DNA from: Tepidanaerobacteraceae bacterium
GTDB lineage: Bacteria > Bacillota > Thermosediminibacteria > Thermosediminibacterales > Tepidanaerobacteraceae
NCBI GenBank assembly: GCA_024655905.1
Contig: JANLFP010000012.1
Coordinates: forward strand, 1 to 64,000
Length of the DNA stretch: 64,000 nt
Reading direction: 5' to 3'
The position numbers and the translations under genes are program-made. The notes under the pieces are model-generated. The model was not told the DNA's origin. It saw only the letters and a list, made by a program, of their open reading frames with translations, and made no database searches. Positions 55,310 to 64,000 of this stretch are shown here, one piece after another (positions within the stretch are counted from its first letter, which is position 1; each line of letters begins with the position of its first letter).

Positions 55310-56182
55310 ATGCCTGGTTTTGTCTGCAAAAAGAGAGGAATAATAAATGGCTTCGAGGTCGCTCTTTTTGAATTAGATACAAATAATCAAATAGAAGAAA
55401 TGTCAAAGTTAGAAGAACATTTAAAGAACAAAATTAGGAAAATGAAATTGCATAATCCTGATGAATATAGGGCCTTACTTCAAGTTCCGGGAGTAATCGA
55501 AAATGAATTTATGGAAAAAATATTAGCTCATATTAAAAGAATAAATATTCCATCAAAAAATAAAAATCAATGGTTTGACGTAAGAAGAAGTAGGGTAACC
55601 GAATTTATGGCGCAATGCCTGCTAGAGAGAGAATATAACTGCATTTTTTATGAGGCAGCAGATAAAAGAATTAATACAGATGTTGTCAATAGGGATAAGC
55701 ATACGCCAGGCATCGATGTCACAGGAATTTATCATAATAATAAAGACTTTAAATTTGTTGCTTGCGAAGTCAAGGCTTCTAAAGGGGATATTCCATGCGA
55801 AGAGGCAAAATCACTTCTGACTGATATATATAAAGGATATACTAATGAAGAAGAAAGATTATCCAAAGACATATTACAGTATTATAATGATTTGAGTGCG
55901 GCTCAAATAGATGATATTTTAATAAAAGATATATTAGGTTTTTTAATTAAACTTATAAATGTTTCATCTTCTCATGAAGAACTTATAAAAAATGTTATAT
56001 TTATCCCCTTTTTAATTAGATATAACCCTAAAATTATAGAACATAATACACTTGAAGATTTTGCGGAGTTCAGGATAGAAGATATGAAGGGAATCGATAT
56101 AAAGGGCGTTATATGGGCTTTTAATAAAGATATAAATACTTTTGCTAATGATTTATATGATGAGGTGCTGGCCAATGGTTAA
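55310..56182 (+). CDS. PD-(D/E)XK nuclease-like protein, HamA-like (DUF1837 type)
   Basis: 290 residues, soluble. A nuclease core is visible: Glu98 in a helix, Asp136 in TPGIDVTGIY, and Glu153/Lys155 in VACEVKASKG, i.e. E...D-x16-E-x-K. The gene is followed at once (8-nt overlap) by a large Ski2-like helicase. Nuclease plus helicase in this order is the Hachiman (HamA/HamB) or AbpA/AbpB layout, where the helicase senses phage DNA and releases the nuclease. Family identity is inferred from layout and motif, not from close similarity. AAAGGGGA precedes ATG 55310. AT-rich island gene. Confidence 0.65.
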   Translation: MPGFVCKKRGIINGFEVALFELDTNNQIEEMSKLEEHLKNKIRKMKLHNPDEYRALLQVPGVIENEFMEKILAHIKRINIPSKNKNQWFDVRRSRVTEFMAQCLLEREYNCIFYEAADKRINTDVVNRDKHTPGIDVTGIYHNNKDFKFVACEVKASKGDIPCEEAKSLLTDIYKGYTNEEERLSKDILQYYNDLSAAQIDDILIKDILGFLIKLINVSSSHEELIKNVIFIPFLIRYNPKIIEHNTLEDFAEFRIEDMKGIDIKGVIWAFNKDINTFANDLYDEVLANG

Positions 56183-59100
56183 ATCTTATAATGATATAAT
56201 AATTAATTTGGCCAACATATTAGACAAAAAATCTGGTGATGTGGCTGAAGTCATAAAACTTCTGGAAAAATGTGAAGTAGATGGCTTGAAACAACTATTG
56301 GACGAAACTTTTGTTCCCCACATTTCATCTGATAATTATAGAGATATTTCTTTGAAGCTGGATGCTATTTCATCTTTAATATACATACTACATCATAATC
56401 CGAAGTTAAATAATACTACAGCAAAAATAAAAGGCGAAAACGGCAAAGACATTCTAAAAACACTGTATCATGTGGCATTTGACCTAAGCATAAATAAATT
56501 TAATTTAAAAAAAGAAATGCCGGATATTGAACGTCTTTTTGTACTTACATTAGTCTCATTTTATGGTATATTAGATGATAAGCAGACGATTAGCGATATT
56601 TTTATAAAAAAATATATTGATGACCTGACAAAATCTGTTTCACACGAAGAAAACCTTATAAAAAGGCTTGAAGCTTTTACATATATTGCCTTGATAAATT
56701 TAACAATAAAGATAGACAGTAAAAGTGCTTTAGATAATTTAGATAGAGTAATAAATGACGTGGAGTATATGCTTGGCTTGGTGCAACAATCAGAAATCGA
56801 AAAAGAAAGTATAGATATGGAAAAGGCATTTCTTATTGCCGGATTGGCAAACATCATATATATTACAAAAATAGTTAAGACTTACCTTTTTACAGGGAAA
56901 GTTGAAAGTGATGAACGTGCTAATGTATATTCATATATTGACAAATATTGTTATAATGCCAATAAATTATTAAAAGAAACTAATGAAGAGAGCATCAAGA
57001 AGATAGCAAATTTACTTAAATATACATTAGAGCAAATTTGTAGAAACTCTATTTGGTCTTTTGCGGATCGTTCGCCTGTTATTAAAAAATTCTTTATTAA
57101 AAGTCTTGAATCAGAGGAAGATTTTATATATACATTATTACCTTCACAGCGAGATTCTATATTGGATATTTTAACAGCCAAAAGAAGCATAGTTATAAAT
57201 ATGCCTACAAGTTCCGGGAAATCACTATTAGCCGAATTATACATCCTTTTCACTATGCATAATTATAGAATGGAAGGTTTTGAACCTACGGCATGTTATG
57301 TTGTACCAACCAATGCATTAATTAATCAGGTTAATAAAAAATTAAAAGAAGATTTTGCTGGTTTCAATTTCACTATAGAAACGGTTTTACCTTTTTATGA
57401 TATTGATGAAATAGAGGCAAATATCCTCAATTTAAAACATATTCATATTTTGATTACCACACCAGAAAAACTTGATCTTTTAATTAGGCAGGGACATCCC
57501 GCGTTAAATAATTTAAAGCTTATTATTCTGGACGAGGCGCATAATATAGCAGACAAAGAAAGAGGTTCAAAGTTCGAGCTTTTATTAGCGTTGATTAAAC
57601 AAAAACGCAGAGATGTAAATTTTTTCCTTATGAGTCCTTTTATTAAGAATGCGGATAAAATAGCTGAATGGCTGGGCGATACTCAACAAGATTCGAAGAT
57701 GATATCACTGCAGTGGTCACCTACCAAACAGTATATAGGATGCAATTTATTAAAAAATAATAAAAATAAAAGTGTAGTAGTTTATTATCCTTCTCCAAGC
57801 AATAATATTATAAAGGAAAAGGTCGAGGTTCTGGTAAATCCAAACATAAAAAAATTGAAGGATTATCTTGGTGAAAAATCGGTTAACAAATATGTAAAAA
57901 ATATTGCTTTAATAGAAAAATATATTAAAATAGGTAGTGTTTTAATATTGTGTGAAGGTCCCGGCACATGTGAAAAGATGGCAAAGAAATGCTATGAATA
58001 TTTAAAGGATACTGGCCTGCTGTGTGATAATAGCGAAAATAAGGAAATTAAAAAAGCAATAGAGCTTATAAGATTAGAAACGACTGAAAATAACCCATTG
58101 GCAGATTATATAACAAGGGGTATAGCGTATCATCATGCCAGAATGTCATCTCTTGTAAAGGAAGAGATTGAAAATCTTATAAACAGTGGTCTGATAAAAA
58201 TTATATGTGCAACTACTACATTGGCGCAAGGCATGAACTTTCCAATAACAACAGTTATTTTTAGCACTGTCACATTTAGAAATGAGCATAATGAAGATAA
58301 AAATGAGTATGATGAAGAAGATAATCTATTAACAAATGCCCAATTTTGGAACATTGCAGGCAGGGCCGGAAGAGCGTATAAGGATAAAGAGGGCCATATA
58401 ATTACCCCATTTTTTAATGTTTCACAGAAAAAGACAGTAGAAATAATTGAAAGATATATAAAAGGCGGTATAGAGGAAATATCGTCAACTTTGGCGGATT
58501 TTTTTAATAAGGTGGGAGATTATGTAGATTTTAATCATAAACTTATTGAAAAAAATGTTGCTGCATCCAATTTTTTGCAGTATTTAAATCACATTGTAAA
58601 TGTAGCATATGACTATAATATTAATAACATCGATATTTCAGCAATAAGAAGCATATTGGATACATCATTGTTTTACAAAGAGCAAGAATACGAACAGGGT
58701 TTTATAGAGGTTCAGGATAAAATTAATAGATTTGCTAGAAAATATATTGAACATCTGCAAAAACATGATAAGAGTTCTCTTAAAACAGCGGATAAATTTG
58801 GAATAAGTGACATAAGTTATAGGACCTTTAAAAAAGTACTAAATGATTTTATTAAATCAGTTTATCTGGAACATGGAAAAGAAAAGGCAGATGAATTTAT
58901 TAAAGTATCAAATATAATATTAAAGTCGCAAAATTATTATAGGCTTGCAGATGTCATTAAGATAATATCAAAAATTCCGGAAATAAAATTGGGTATGTTT
59001 GAGCATGGTTCATTAAATTCTGAAAATATCGCAAAAGTAATTATTGGGTGGGTAAATGGGAAAAAAGTAAGTGAGATAGCAAAAGAAATCAAATATGATG

Positions 59101-59477
59101 GAGATTTTGATGAAATACTGGGAAAATGCTATCAATATATAAATGGAAGACTTAAATCGTTTGTACCATGGGGTATCTCCCTATATCAATATTTGACTCA
59201 TGATACCGATGGGGAACATTCCCAAAATCTGCCATCATACATTTATTATGGCGTTAATAATGTGGAATCAGTTATATTATCAAAAGTCGGGGTTCCACGC
59301 TTTGCAATAAATCAGGTTAAAGAAAAATTAAAAAAACAATACCCAGATACTGAGATTACTATAAAAAACATAGAAAAAATTAAACACCATATAAAAAATC
59401 TTATTTATGAAAATAAGGACTTTGAAGGGAAAGATATAAAGCTGATAAAAGAGATTATAGATAGCGGAATATATTGA
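56175..59477 (+). CDS. Superfamily 2 (Ski2-like) DEAH helicase, HamB-like
   Basis: 1100 residues. A helical N-terminal region of about 320 residues without known motifs precedes two RecA domains: motif I MPTSSGKS (343-350), CYVVPTNALINQV (Ia), motif II DEAH (453-456), LMSPF (III), TTLAQGMNFP (V) and AGRAGR (728-733, VI). The last about 330 residues are helical. The order and size match HamB-type defence helicases. ATG 56175 has GAGGTG 9 nt upstream and overlaps the nuclease gene. Together they form a two-gene defence candidate; phage activity is inference. Confidence 0.75.
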   Translation: MVKSYNDIIINLANILDKKSGDVAEVIKLLEKCEVDGLKQLLDETFVPHISSDNYRDISLKLDAISSLIYILHHNPKLNNTTAKIKGENGKDILKTLYHVAFDLSINKFNLKKEMPDIERLFVLTLVSFYGILDDKQTISDIFIKKYIDDLTKSVSHEENLIKRLEAFTYIALINLTIKIDSKSALDNLDRVINDVEYMLGLVQQSEIEKESIDMEKAFLIAGLANIIYITKIVKTYLFTGKVESDERANVYSYIDKYCYNANKLLKETNEESIKKIANLLKYTLEQICRNSIWSFADRSPVIKKFFIKSLESEEDFIYTLLPSQRDSILDILTAKRSIVINMPTSSGKSLLAELYILFTMHNYRMEGFEPTACYVVPTNALINQVNKKLKEDFAGFNFTIETVLPFYDIDEIEANILNLKHIHILITTPEKLDLLIRQGHPALNNLKLIILDEAHNIADKERGSKFELLLALIKQKRRDVNFFLMSPFIKNADKIAEWLGDTQQDSKMISLQWSPTKQYIGCNLLKNNKNKSVVVYYPSPSNNIIKEKVEVLVNPNIKKLKDYLGEKSVNKYVKNIALIEKYIKIGSVLILCEGPGTCEKMAKKCYEYLKDTGLLCDNSENKEIKKAIELIRLETTENNPLADYITRGIAYHHARMSSLVKEEIENLINSGLIKIICATTTLAQGMNFPITTVIFSTVTFRNEHNEDKNEYDEEDNLLTNAQFWNIAGRAGRAYKDKEGHIITPFFNVSQKKTVEIIERYIKGGIEEISSTLADFFNKVGDYVDFNHKLIEKNVAASNFLQYLNHIVNVAYDYNINNIDISAIRSILDTSLFYKEQEYEQGFIEVQDKINRFARKYIEHLQKHDKSSLKTADKFGISDISYRTFKKVLNDFIKSVYLEHGKEKADEFIKVSNIILKSQNYYRLADVIKIISKIPEIKLGMFEHGSLNSENIAKVIIGWVNGKKVSEIAKEIKYDGDFDEILGKCYQYINGRLKSFVPWGISLYQYLTHDTDGEHSQNLPSYIYYGVNNVESVILSKVGVPRFAINQVKEKLKKQYPDTEITIKNIEKIKHHIKNLIYENKDFEGKDIKLIKEIIDSGIY

Positions 59478-59704
59478 TATATATGTGATATATATGTTGC
59501 CAGGGGTATTAATGGAGTTACTGACAACCTTTAAATAGAAACAATTGATACATATTAAACTGTTAAAGGGGAATAGGGATTGTTAAAATGCCTATATGAA
59601 TAATTAGGTGAATTACCTTGGGATAATATTAATTTTTCTGCACAGGCTTTGATAGCTTTAAAACCAAATCATATTGAAAAGAAATGGCAGGCATTGTTGG
59701 CTAC
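59478..59704 (+). other. Gap with gene debris
   Basis: No full gene. An in-frame piece at about 59606-59705 reads LGELPWDNINFSAQALI then KKWQALLAT without start or family match, and looks like remains of an unknown gene. The join to the duplicated pglF segment is at 59705. Confidence 0.4.
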
Positions 59705-60090
59705 AGGATAGCCGAGATAATAATCCAAATGATGGCCAAAAAAAGCAGCACCATCTTTACTGCGGTGCGGTTCGGCAATGTGCTGGGCAGCAATGGGCAG
59801 TGTGGTGCCCCTTTTTAAAAAGCAGATTCAAATGGGCGGTCCTGTGACGGTGACCCATCCTGATGTGACCAGATATTTTATGACCATCCCGGAGGCGGTC
59901 AAGCTGGTCATACAGGCGGGTTCTCTCAGCCCTTTTACAGAGAAATGTTCGGCTACAAACCCGGCAATTTCCCCGTAACCGAGCGCATCGCTTCTTCCAC
60001 CATCTCCCTCCCCTTTCACAACAACCTCTCCGACGAAGAAATAGACTATGTGGTGGAAAAGGTGAGGGAAGGGATAGAGAAGTTCGGGGG
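59705..60090 (+). repeat. Second copy of two separate segments of the pglF/aminotransferase genes
   Basis: 59705-59924 pairs with 53048-53266, and 59927-60090 with 54607-54769, both as direct repeats. Together with the intact genes they bracket 54798-59704, which supports island entry by duplication or recombination between related ends. Confidence 0.88.
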
Positions 60091-60094
60091 ATGA
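59705..60094 (+). pseudogene. Chimeric remnant of pglF-like and aminotransferase genes
   Basis: 59705-59924 repeats an inner part of the pglF-like gene, with one inserted G near 59800 that shifts the frame. At 59925-59927 it jumps to the aminotransferase 3' end and continues to a TGA at 60092-60094. The about 1.34 kb between these parts in the intact copy are missing. No function is possible. It keeps what seems to be the original aminotransferase stop (EKFGG then TGA). Confidence 0.9.
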
Positions 60095-60158
60095 GGAAAT
60101 AATTTCATTCAAATTTTTATTTTTGTCGAGATGTGTCGGAATATTTTTAATGTTTGAG

Positions 60159-60187
60159 TTGTTATTTGCAGGATAAAATGGTAAAAT
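60159..60187 (+). promoter_or_regulatory. Sigma-A-type promoter of the cmr operon
   Basis: TTGTTA (60159-60164) and TAAAAT (60182-60187) are 17 nt apart. Start of transcription would be near 60194, about 50 nt before the cmr1 ATG. The site lies in unique DNA between the remnant and the operon. Confidence 0.55.
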
Positions 60188-60243
60188 GAATAATGTAAAA
60201 GTCAGATAAAAGAGCGGTAAAAAGGGTGAGAAGGAGGTTATAA

Positions 60244-61092
60244 ATGGAAGAGTTAAAATTAACTTGTGAAGTTATAACTCCTATGTTCATGGCAGGGGCT
60301 GATGAAAAAACTCCTGAGCTAAGGCCTTCAGAGTTTAAGGGAATGATGCGATTTTGGTGGAGAGCGATAAAAGCAGAAGATGATATTGAAAGATTAAGAA
60401 AAGAAGAAGCGAAACTTTTTGGTGGGACAAGAGAAGGAGAGGGAAAGAGTAAGGTTAAAATTAGAATCTTTCCAAGAAAAATTGAGATTGATAAAGCAAA
60501 GCCTTTACCGCATAGTGATACTAAACAATTCGAATTATCATCTATATTGCCTACTTCAACATTTGAAGTTGTTTTATCATGCCGGAATGATTCGGAAATT
60601 GATTTTTACAAAACTTTATTTCTTGCTTCTACAGTTTTAGGCGGATTTGGTAAAAGGTCAAGAAGAGGGTTTGGAAGTGTTAGGGCTGTTTCAATAAATG
60701 ATGAACTATTTCGGCAAAATATCGATTTAAATTTTATTGTTGGTTTACTTAACAGGATTAGAAATAATACATATATAGTTGAGGAGGGGAAAATTATTAA
60801 CAACAAGCGAGGCGGAAATTATCCATGGATTAAAAAAATCGAAGTGGGAAAACGTGTGGATAATTTTAATGACCTATTGAAAAAAATTGGTCAAGCCTCG
60901 CATAATAATAAAAATCCATCTAATGGAAACGCAACCCCAAGAATGGCTTCCCCTATTTATGTTTCAGTAATAAGACATATTGATGGATATATACCAGTGG
61001 TAACTACTTTAAATAGTAGATTTCCATCAAATTATCCAAGATGGGATTTTAACAAACAAAATTCTTTTATTAAAGAGGTGACATCTGTGTGA
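60244..61092 (+). CDS. cmr1: Type III-B CRISPR RAMP protein Cmr1
   Basis: 282 residues. The N-terminal FMAGADEKTPELRPSEFKG with MMRFWWRAIKA is the Cmr1 signature, followed by AKLFGGTREGEGKSKVKIR and a glycine-rich GGFGKRSRRGFGS RAMP loop. Cmr1 sits at the 3' end of the crRNA in the Cmr effector. The protein is at the short end for the family. AAGGAGG lies 6 nt before ATG 60244, and its stop overlaps cas10 (GTGA). Confidence 0.92.
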   Translation: MEELKLTCEVITPMFMAGADEKTPELRPSEFKGMMRFWWRAIKAEDDIERLRKEEAKLFGGTREGEGKSKVKIRIFPRKIEIDKAKPLPHSDTKQFELSSILPTSTFEVVLSCRNDSEIDFYKTLFLASTVLGGFGKRSRRGFGSVRAVSINDELFRQNIDLNFIVGLLNRIRNNTYIVEEGKIINNKRGGNYPWIKKIEVGKRVDNFNDLLKKIGQASHNNKNPSNGNATPRMASPIYVSVIRHIDGYIPVVTTLNSRFPSNYPRWDFNKQNSFIKEVTSV

Positions 61093-63806
61093 CAGATTTT
61101 ACTCAAAAATTAAAACATTTTTTACATGATCCTATTGATAAATGTTTGGATATTAAAACTCATATTAACAGAGCCAGACAATATGCAGAACTTTTAGGAG
61201 TAAATGAAATTGAGGAAGTTAAAGGACCAGATTATATTGCTTCTGCTATGGAAAGAACTTTGCTGCCAAAGGAAAAAGCATATCCGGAATTTAAAAAAGA
61301 AATGATTTATCAGGCTTTTTCTGAAATAAGGCATCCATTAAGTGAAAGTTTCATTGAAATTCCGGAGCCGCATAATGATAAAATATTTTCTGAAATAAAG
61401 GAGATTTTCAAAAAAGTTGGAATTAACTTGCCAAATAATGGCAAAGAAAAATTTTTATATCTGTGGCGAAATCTCTCTGAAATACTTAGCCAAAACTTGA
61501 AAGGTGATTATAAAAAATATCTCTCTGTTTTGCCTGCAGATACACGAATACCCGACCATTCAATTTGGGAGCACTTAAAGATTACTTCTGCAATAAATGC
61601 TTTTGAAAACTTTCAAAACAACTCACTTTTTCTTTTTGCTATAGGGCCTGTTCAGGGATTTATCTCTCAAGCAAGGAAAACTCAAGACTTATTTATGGGG
61701 AGCTTTTTGCTTTCATATTTAACCTTTATTGCTATGACAGAAATAATTGATGTATATGGACCGACGAATATAATTTATCCTGACCTTTTTGCTCAGCCTT
61801 TGATGGATTGGTATGTAGAAAAGAAACTTCATATACAAGCAAAAAATTCTACTTCACGACATATTGACCAACCAACGATTCCCAATAGGTTTGTAGCTAT
61901 AATTCCTGAAACCAGAAAAAGCCAAATAGAGAGATTAGCTCAAAAGATTGAAGAAAATGTTAGAAAAGAATGGGAGAAAATAGTATACGAAGTTCTAAAG
62001 TCGTTTGAAATATTTGGAGATATAATCGGGTTAACTAATAAGAGCAAGATTTCTGATGAAATAATTAAAAAACAAACTAAAGGTTTCCCGGAAATTTATT
62101 GGGTGGCTTTGCCTTTTAAAAATGATGATAAAGATGTAACAATTGCAGAATTTAAAGAATTTTTTGAAGATGATATAATACAAAACTGGCAAAATTTATG
62201 GTACTTTGCTAAACACAGAGGGGAACACATCCCTAATATTGGATTAATATATCAACTCAGTTATTCTGCTCTTGAAAAATCAATGGGAGCAAGAAAGAAC
62301 TTAAGGGATTTTGAACAGACAGAAGAATATGGCAAGAAGTGTCACATATGCGGTGAAAAAGAGGCAGTGATAAAAGAAAGATTGGGAAGTCTTGAAGTGG
62401 GCAGATATATTGACGGAAAAGAAGGGCTTTGTTTACAGTGTTTCGCAAAAAGAGCGCTTAATAAATATTTAGAAAAGGAAGATATGTTTGGGCCAGCATT
62501 TAAAGATTTTTCTTTTCCTTCTACGGCGGAAGTTGCTTCGGCAGATTTTAAAGCAAAAGTTTTAAAAAATGCGAAGGATGAATTTAAAGATTATATCAAG
62601 GCTTATAAAGAAATGCTTGGTGAATATGCATTTAATCAGGTAAAAACAAAGTTTCTTCCAAAACTTCAAAAAGAGTTTGCAAATATTGAAAATATAGACG
62701 GCGAGTGGTTTTTTGAGGAAAATGTGAGAGCAGAGTCTATTAAAAAGCAATTTGGCATTGAAAAAAGCGAGGAAGAGATTGATGATAAGCTAAAAAAATT
62801 AATTGAAAAATTATATCATGCAGGCAAACCCAATCCTTATTATGCCGTCATATTGCTTGATGGCGATGATATGGGGAAATGGCTTTCAGGCACGTTGCTG
62901 CCGAATATCGAATATGCGTACAATTCAGAAACATGGAAAAAACTGCCTGAAGAATTTAAAAATGAATTAAAAAAACTTACGGAGGATAAATTTCTTACTC
63001 CGGCGATACATGCTTCTATTTCTCACGCTTTGCGAAACTATAGCATTGAATTTGTAAGAGAAATTGTTGAAGAGGAACACCTTGGAAAGCTTGTCTATGC
63101 CGGTGGCGATGATGTTTTTGCCTTTGTCAATTTAAAAGATTTGTTTGAAGTGATGAGAAAATTGAGGGCAGCATTTTCTGGACATATAAAAATTGAAAAT
63201 AATGAAGTTAAAGTAGATTGGAGCAATAATACGGGTTTTGTTGAGAAGGATGGAAGATTGCTTTTGACCATGGGTAAGAATGCAACTGCCTCCTGCGGGG
63301 TGGTAATAGCTCATTATAAAATGCCTTTAAAAATGGTTATTGATAAAGCAAGAGAAATGGAGAAAAAAGCAAAAGAAAATTTTAATAAAGATAGTTTTGC
63401 CATAGTGTTGCTTATGCGTTCAGGTGAGGAAAGAATAGCAATAAGCAGATGGAAGTATGAAGAAATTGATATTTTGGAGAAGTTAGAAGAGTTATCCAAC
63501 GATTTTAAAGAAAAGAAAGATGAACCGTGGGTTTCGGATAGGATTATTTATACCATTGGAAAAGAGTTTGCCAGATTAAAAGATGATAAGGGAAGATATT
63601 TAAAAGCAGGTATAATTGATACAGAGATAAAAAGAATTGTAAATAGAGCAACTCACGCAAAAGATGAAGAAAAAAGGAAGAAATTTGCGGAAAAAATGGT
63701 AGAAACATTGCAAGATATATTCTGGAAGATAGAAAATATGGATAGTTTTTTAAATCTCCTTGAGATATCTGTTGCTGTAACAAGGGGGAATAAGGGATGT
63801 TCATAA
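61089..63806 (+). CDS. cmr2: Type III-B CRISPR large subunit Cas10/Cmr2
   Basis: 905 residues. His13-Asp14 in FLHDPIDK fits the HD nuclease domain; a Cys4 zinc site lies at 418/421 (CHIC) and 448/451 (CLQC); DGDD (591-594) and GGDD (672-675, YAGGDDVFAFV) mark the two palm domains. With HD and GGDD present, both DNA cleavage and cyclic oligoadenylate synthesis are expected upon target RNA binding. GTG 61089 overlaps cmr1 and follows GAGGTGA. Confidence 0.95.
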   Translation: MTDFTQKLKHFLHDPIDKCLDIKTHINRARQYAELLGVNEIEEVKGPDYIASAMERTLLPKEKAYPEFKKEMIYQAFSEIRHPLSESFIEIPEPHNDKIFSEIKEIFKKVGINLPNNGKEKFLYLWRNLSEILSQNLKGDYKKYLSVLPADTRIPDHSIWEHLKITSAINAFENFQNNSLFLFAIGPVQGFISQARKTQDLFMGSFLLSYLTFIAMTEIIDVYGPTNIIYPDLFAQPLMDWYVEKKLHIQAKNSTSRHIDQPTIPNRFVAIIPETRKSQIERLAQKIEENVRKEWEKIVYEVLKSFEIFGDIIGLTNKSKISDEIIKKQTKGFPEIYWVALPFKNDDKDVTIAEFKEFFEDDIIQNWQNLWYFAKHRGEHIPNIGLIYQLSYSALEKSMGARKNLRDFEQTEEYGKKCHICGEKEAVIKERLGSLEVGRYIDGKEGLCLQCFAKRALNKYLEKEDMFGPAFKDFSFPSTAEVASADFKAKVLKNAKDEFKDYIKAYKEMLGEYAFNQVKTKFLPKLQKEFANIENIDGEWFFEENVRAESIKKQFGIEKSEEEIDDKLKKLIEKLYHAGKPNPYYAVILLDGDDMGKWLSGTLLPNIEYAYNSETWKKLPEEFKNELKKLTEDKFLTPAIHASISHALRNYSIEFVREIVEEEHLGKLVYAGGDDVFAFVNLKDLFEVMRKLRAAFSGHIKIENNEVKVDWSNNTGFVEKDGRLLLTMGKNATASCGVVIAHYKMPLKMVIDKAREMEKKAKENFNKDSFAIVLLMRSGEERIAISRWKYEEIDILEKLEELSNDFKEKKDEPWVSDRIIYTIGKEFARLKDDKGRYLKAGIIDTEIKRIVNRATHAKDEEKRKKFAEKMVETLQDIFWKIENMDSFLNLLEISVAVTRGNKGCS

Positions 63807-64000
63807 AAATTAAGCCTCTTGATACATTTTTTTTCAGGACAGCAAGACCGTTTATAAAAGGGGAAGATACATGGTCAGATTTTGTGTTTCCCCCTTATCC
63901 GTCGACCTTGTATGGTGCTTTAAGAAGCTTTGCAATCTTTCAAAAGGGAAAATTAAAAGATTTTTATGATGGAAAGTTTAGAGAAAATTTAGGAACACCT
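63797..64000 (+). CDS. cmr3: Cmr3 RAMP protein, 3' part outside the window
   Basis: 68 codons are visible. MFIKIKPLDTFFFRTARPF and VFPPYPSTLYGALRS are the Cmr3 start blocks; Cmr3 binds the 5' handle of crRNA beside Cas10. ATG 63797 overlaps cas10 by 10 nt, with AAGGGGGAATAAGG upstream. Confidence 0.92.
   Translation, partial: MFIKIKPLDTFFFRTARPFIKGEDTWSDFVFPPYPSTLYGALRSFAIFQKGKLKDFYDGKFRENLGTP

Noticed and set aside
59778-59978. A 66-codon gene on the + strand
   Set aside because: It is a frameshifted piece of the duplicated pglF segment joined to the aminotransferase end, not a gene.
60094-64000. CRISPR array near the cmr genes
   Set aside because: I looked for regularly spaced repeats of 25-40 nt and saw none inside the window.

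Overview
The window reads as the chromosome of a low-GC, Gram-positive anaerobe of the Clostridia/Thermoanaerobacterales kind. Grounds: S-layer-homology (SLH) proteins, a CpsB/CpsC/CpsD-type phosphoregulatory set, GDP-D-rhamnose enzymes of the sort known from S-layer glycans, several promoters of the sporulation-type sigma-H pattern, and a type III-B CRISPR operon. The genus assignment is inference. Every gene I accept lies on the + strand.

Layout. (1) 1-165: tail of an unrelated gene, then a terminator. (2) 270-28927: an ABC-exporter-dependent surface-glycan locus. A sigma-H-like promoter leads into an O-antigen-ligase/oligosaccharyltransferase-like protein, Gmd and Rmd (GDP-D-rhamnose), Wzm/Wzt exporter, and a coiled-coil methyltransferase probably linked to chain ends. 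An AT-rich cassette follows (about 7.3-23.6 kb): two GT4 enzymes, two large polytopic proteins with extracytoplasmic beta-sandwich tails, a CDP-3,6-dideoxyhexose pathway (RfbF, RfbG, RfbH) with a two-subunit transketolase and an epimerase/reductase inside it, and a GtrB/GtrA pair. The locus then returns to GC-richer DNA with three GT4 enzymes, an anchored Ig-like protein and the initiating phosphoglycosyltransferase. (3) 28967-54797: a second locus. A sigma-H-like promoter precedes cpsB and two SLH proteins; a third precedes cpsC/cpsD. Then come an HD-hydrolase plus YwgA-like pair, CapE/F/G (UDP-N-acetyl-L-fucosamine), a second AT-rich cassette with GT4 enzymes, a Wzy-like polymerase and WecC, and a bacillosamine-like set (small phosphoglycosyltransferase, formyltransferase, PIG-L deacetylase, PglD-, PglF- and PglE-like). 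No flippase is visible. (4) 54798-60094: an AT-rich island holding a truncated UPF0158 gene and a Hachiman-like nuclease/helicase pair. Beyond it lies a frameshifted, internally deleted copy of the pglF/aminotransferase end, so pieces of the same genes flank the island. (5) 60159-64000: promoter and start of a Cmr operon (Cmr1, Cas10/Cmr2, Cmr3 cut by the window edge).

How it works together: two sets of sugar-nucleotide enzymes and glycosyltransferases assemble lipid-linked glycans. One is exported by Wzm/Wzt and probably attached to S-layer protein by the ligase-like enzyme; the other looks like a Wzy-type polymer under CpsB/C/D tyrosine-phosphorylation control. Matching sigma-H promoters suggest joint induction at the transition to stationary phase. 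Two defence modules sit at the far end. Base composition changes inside genes (wzt, the pglF-like gene) and at gene borders suggest cassette exchange by recombination in the conserved flanks.
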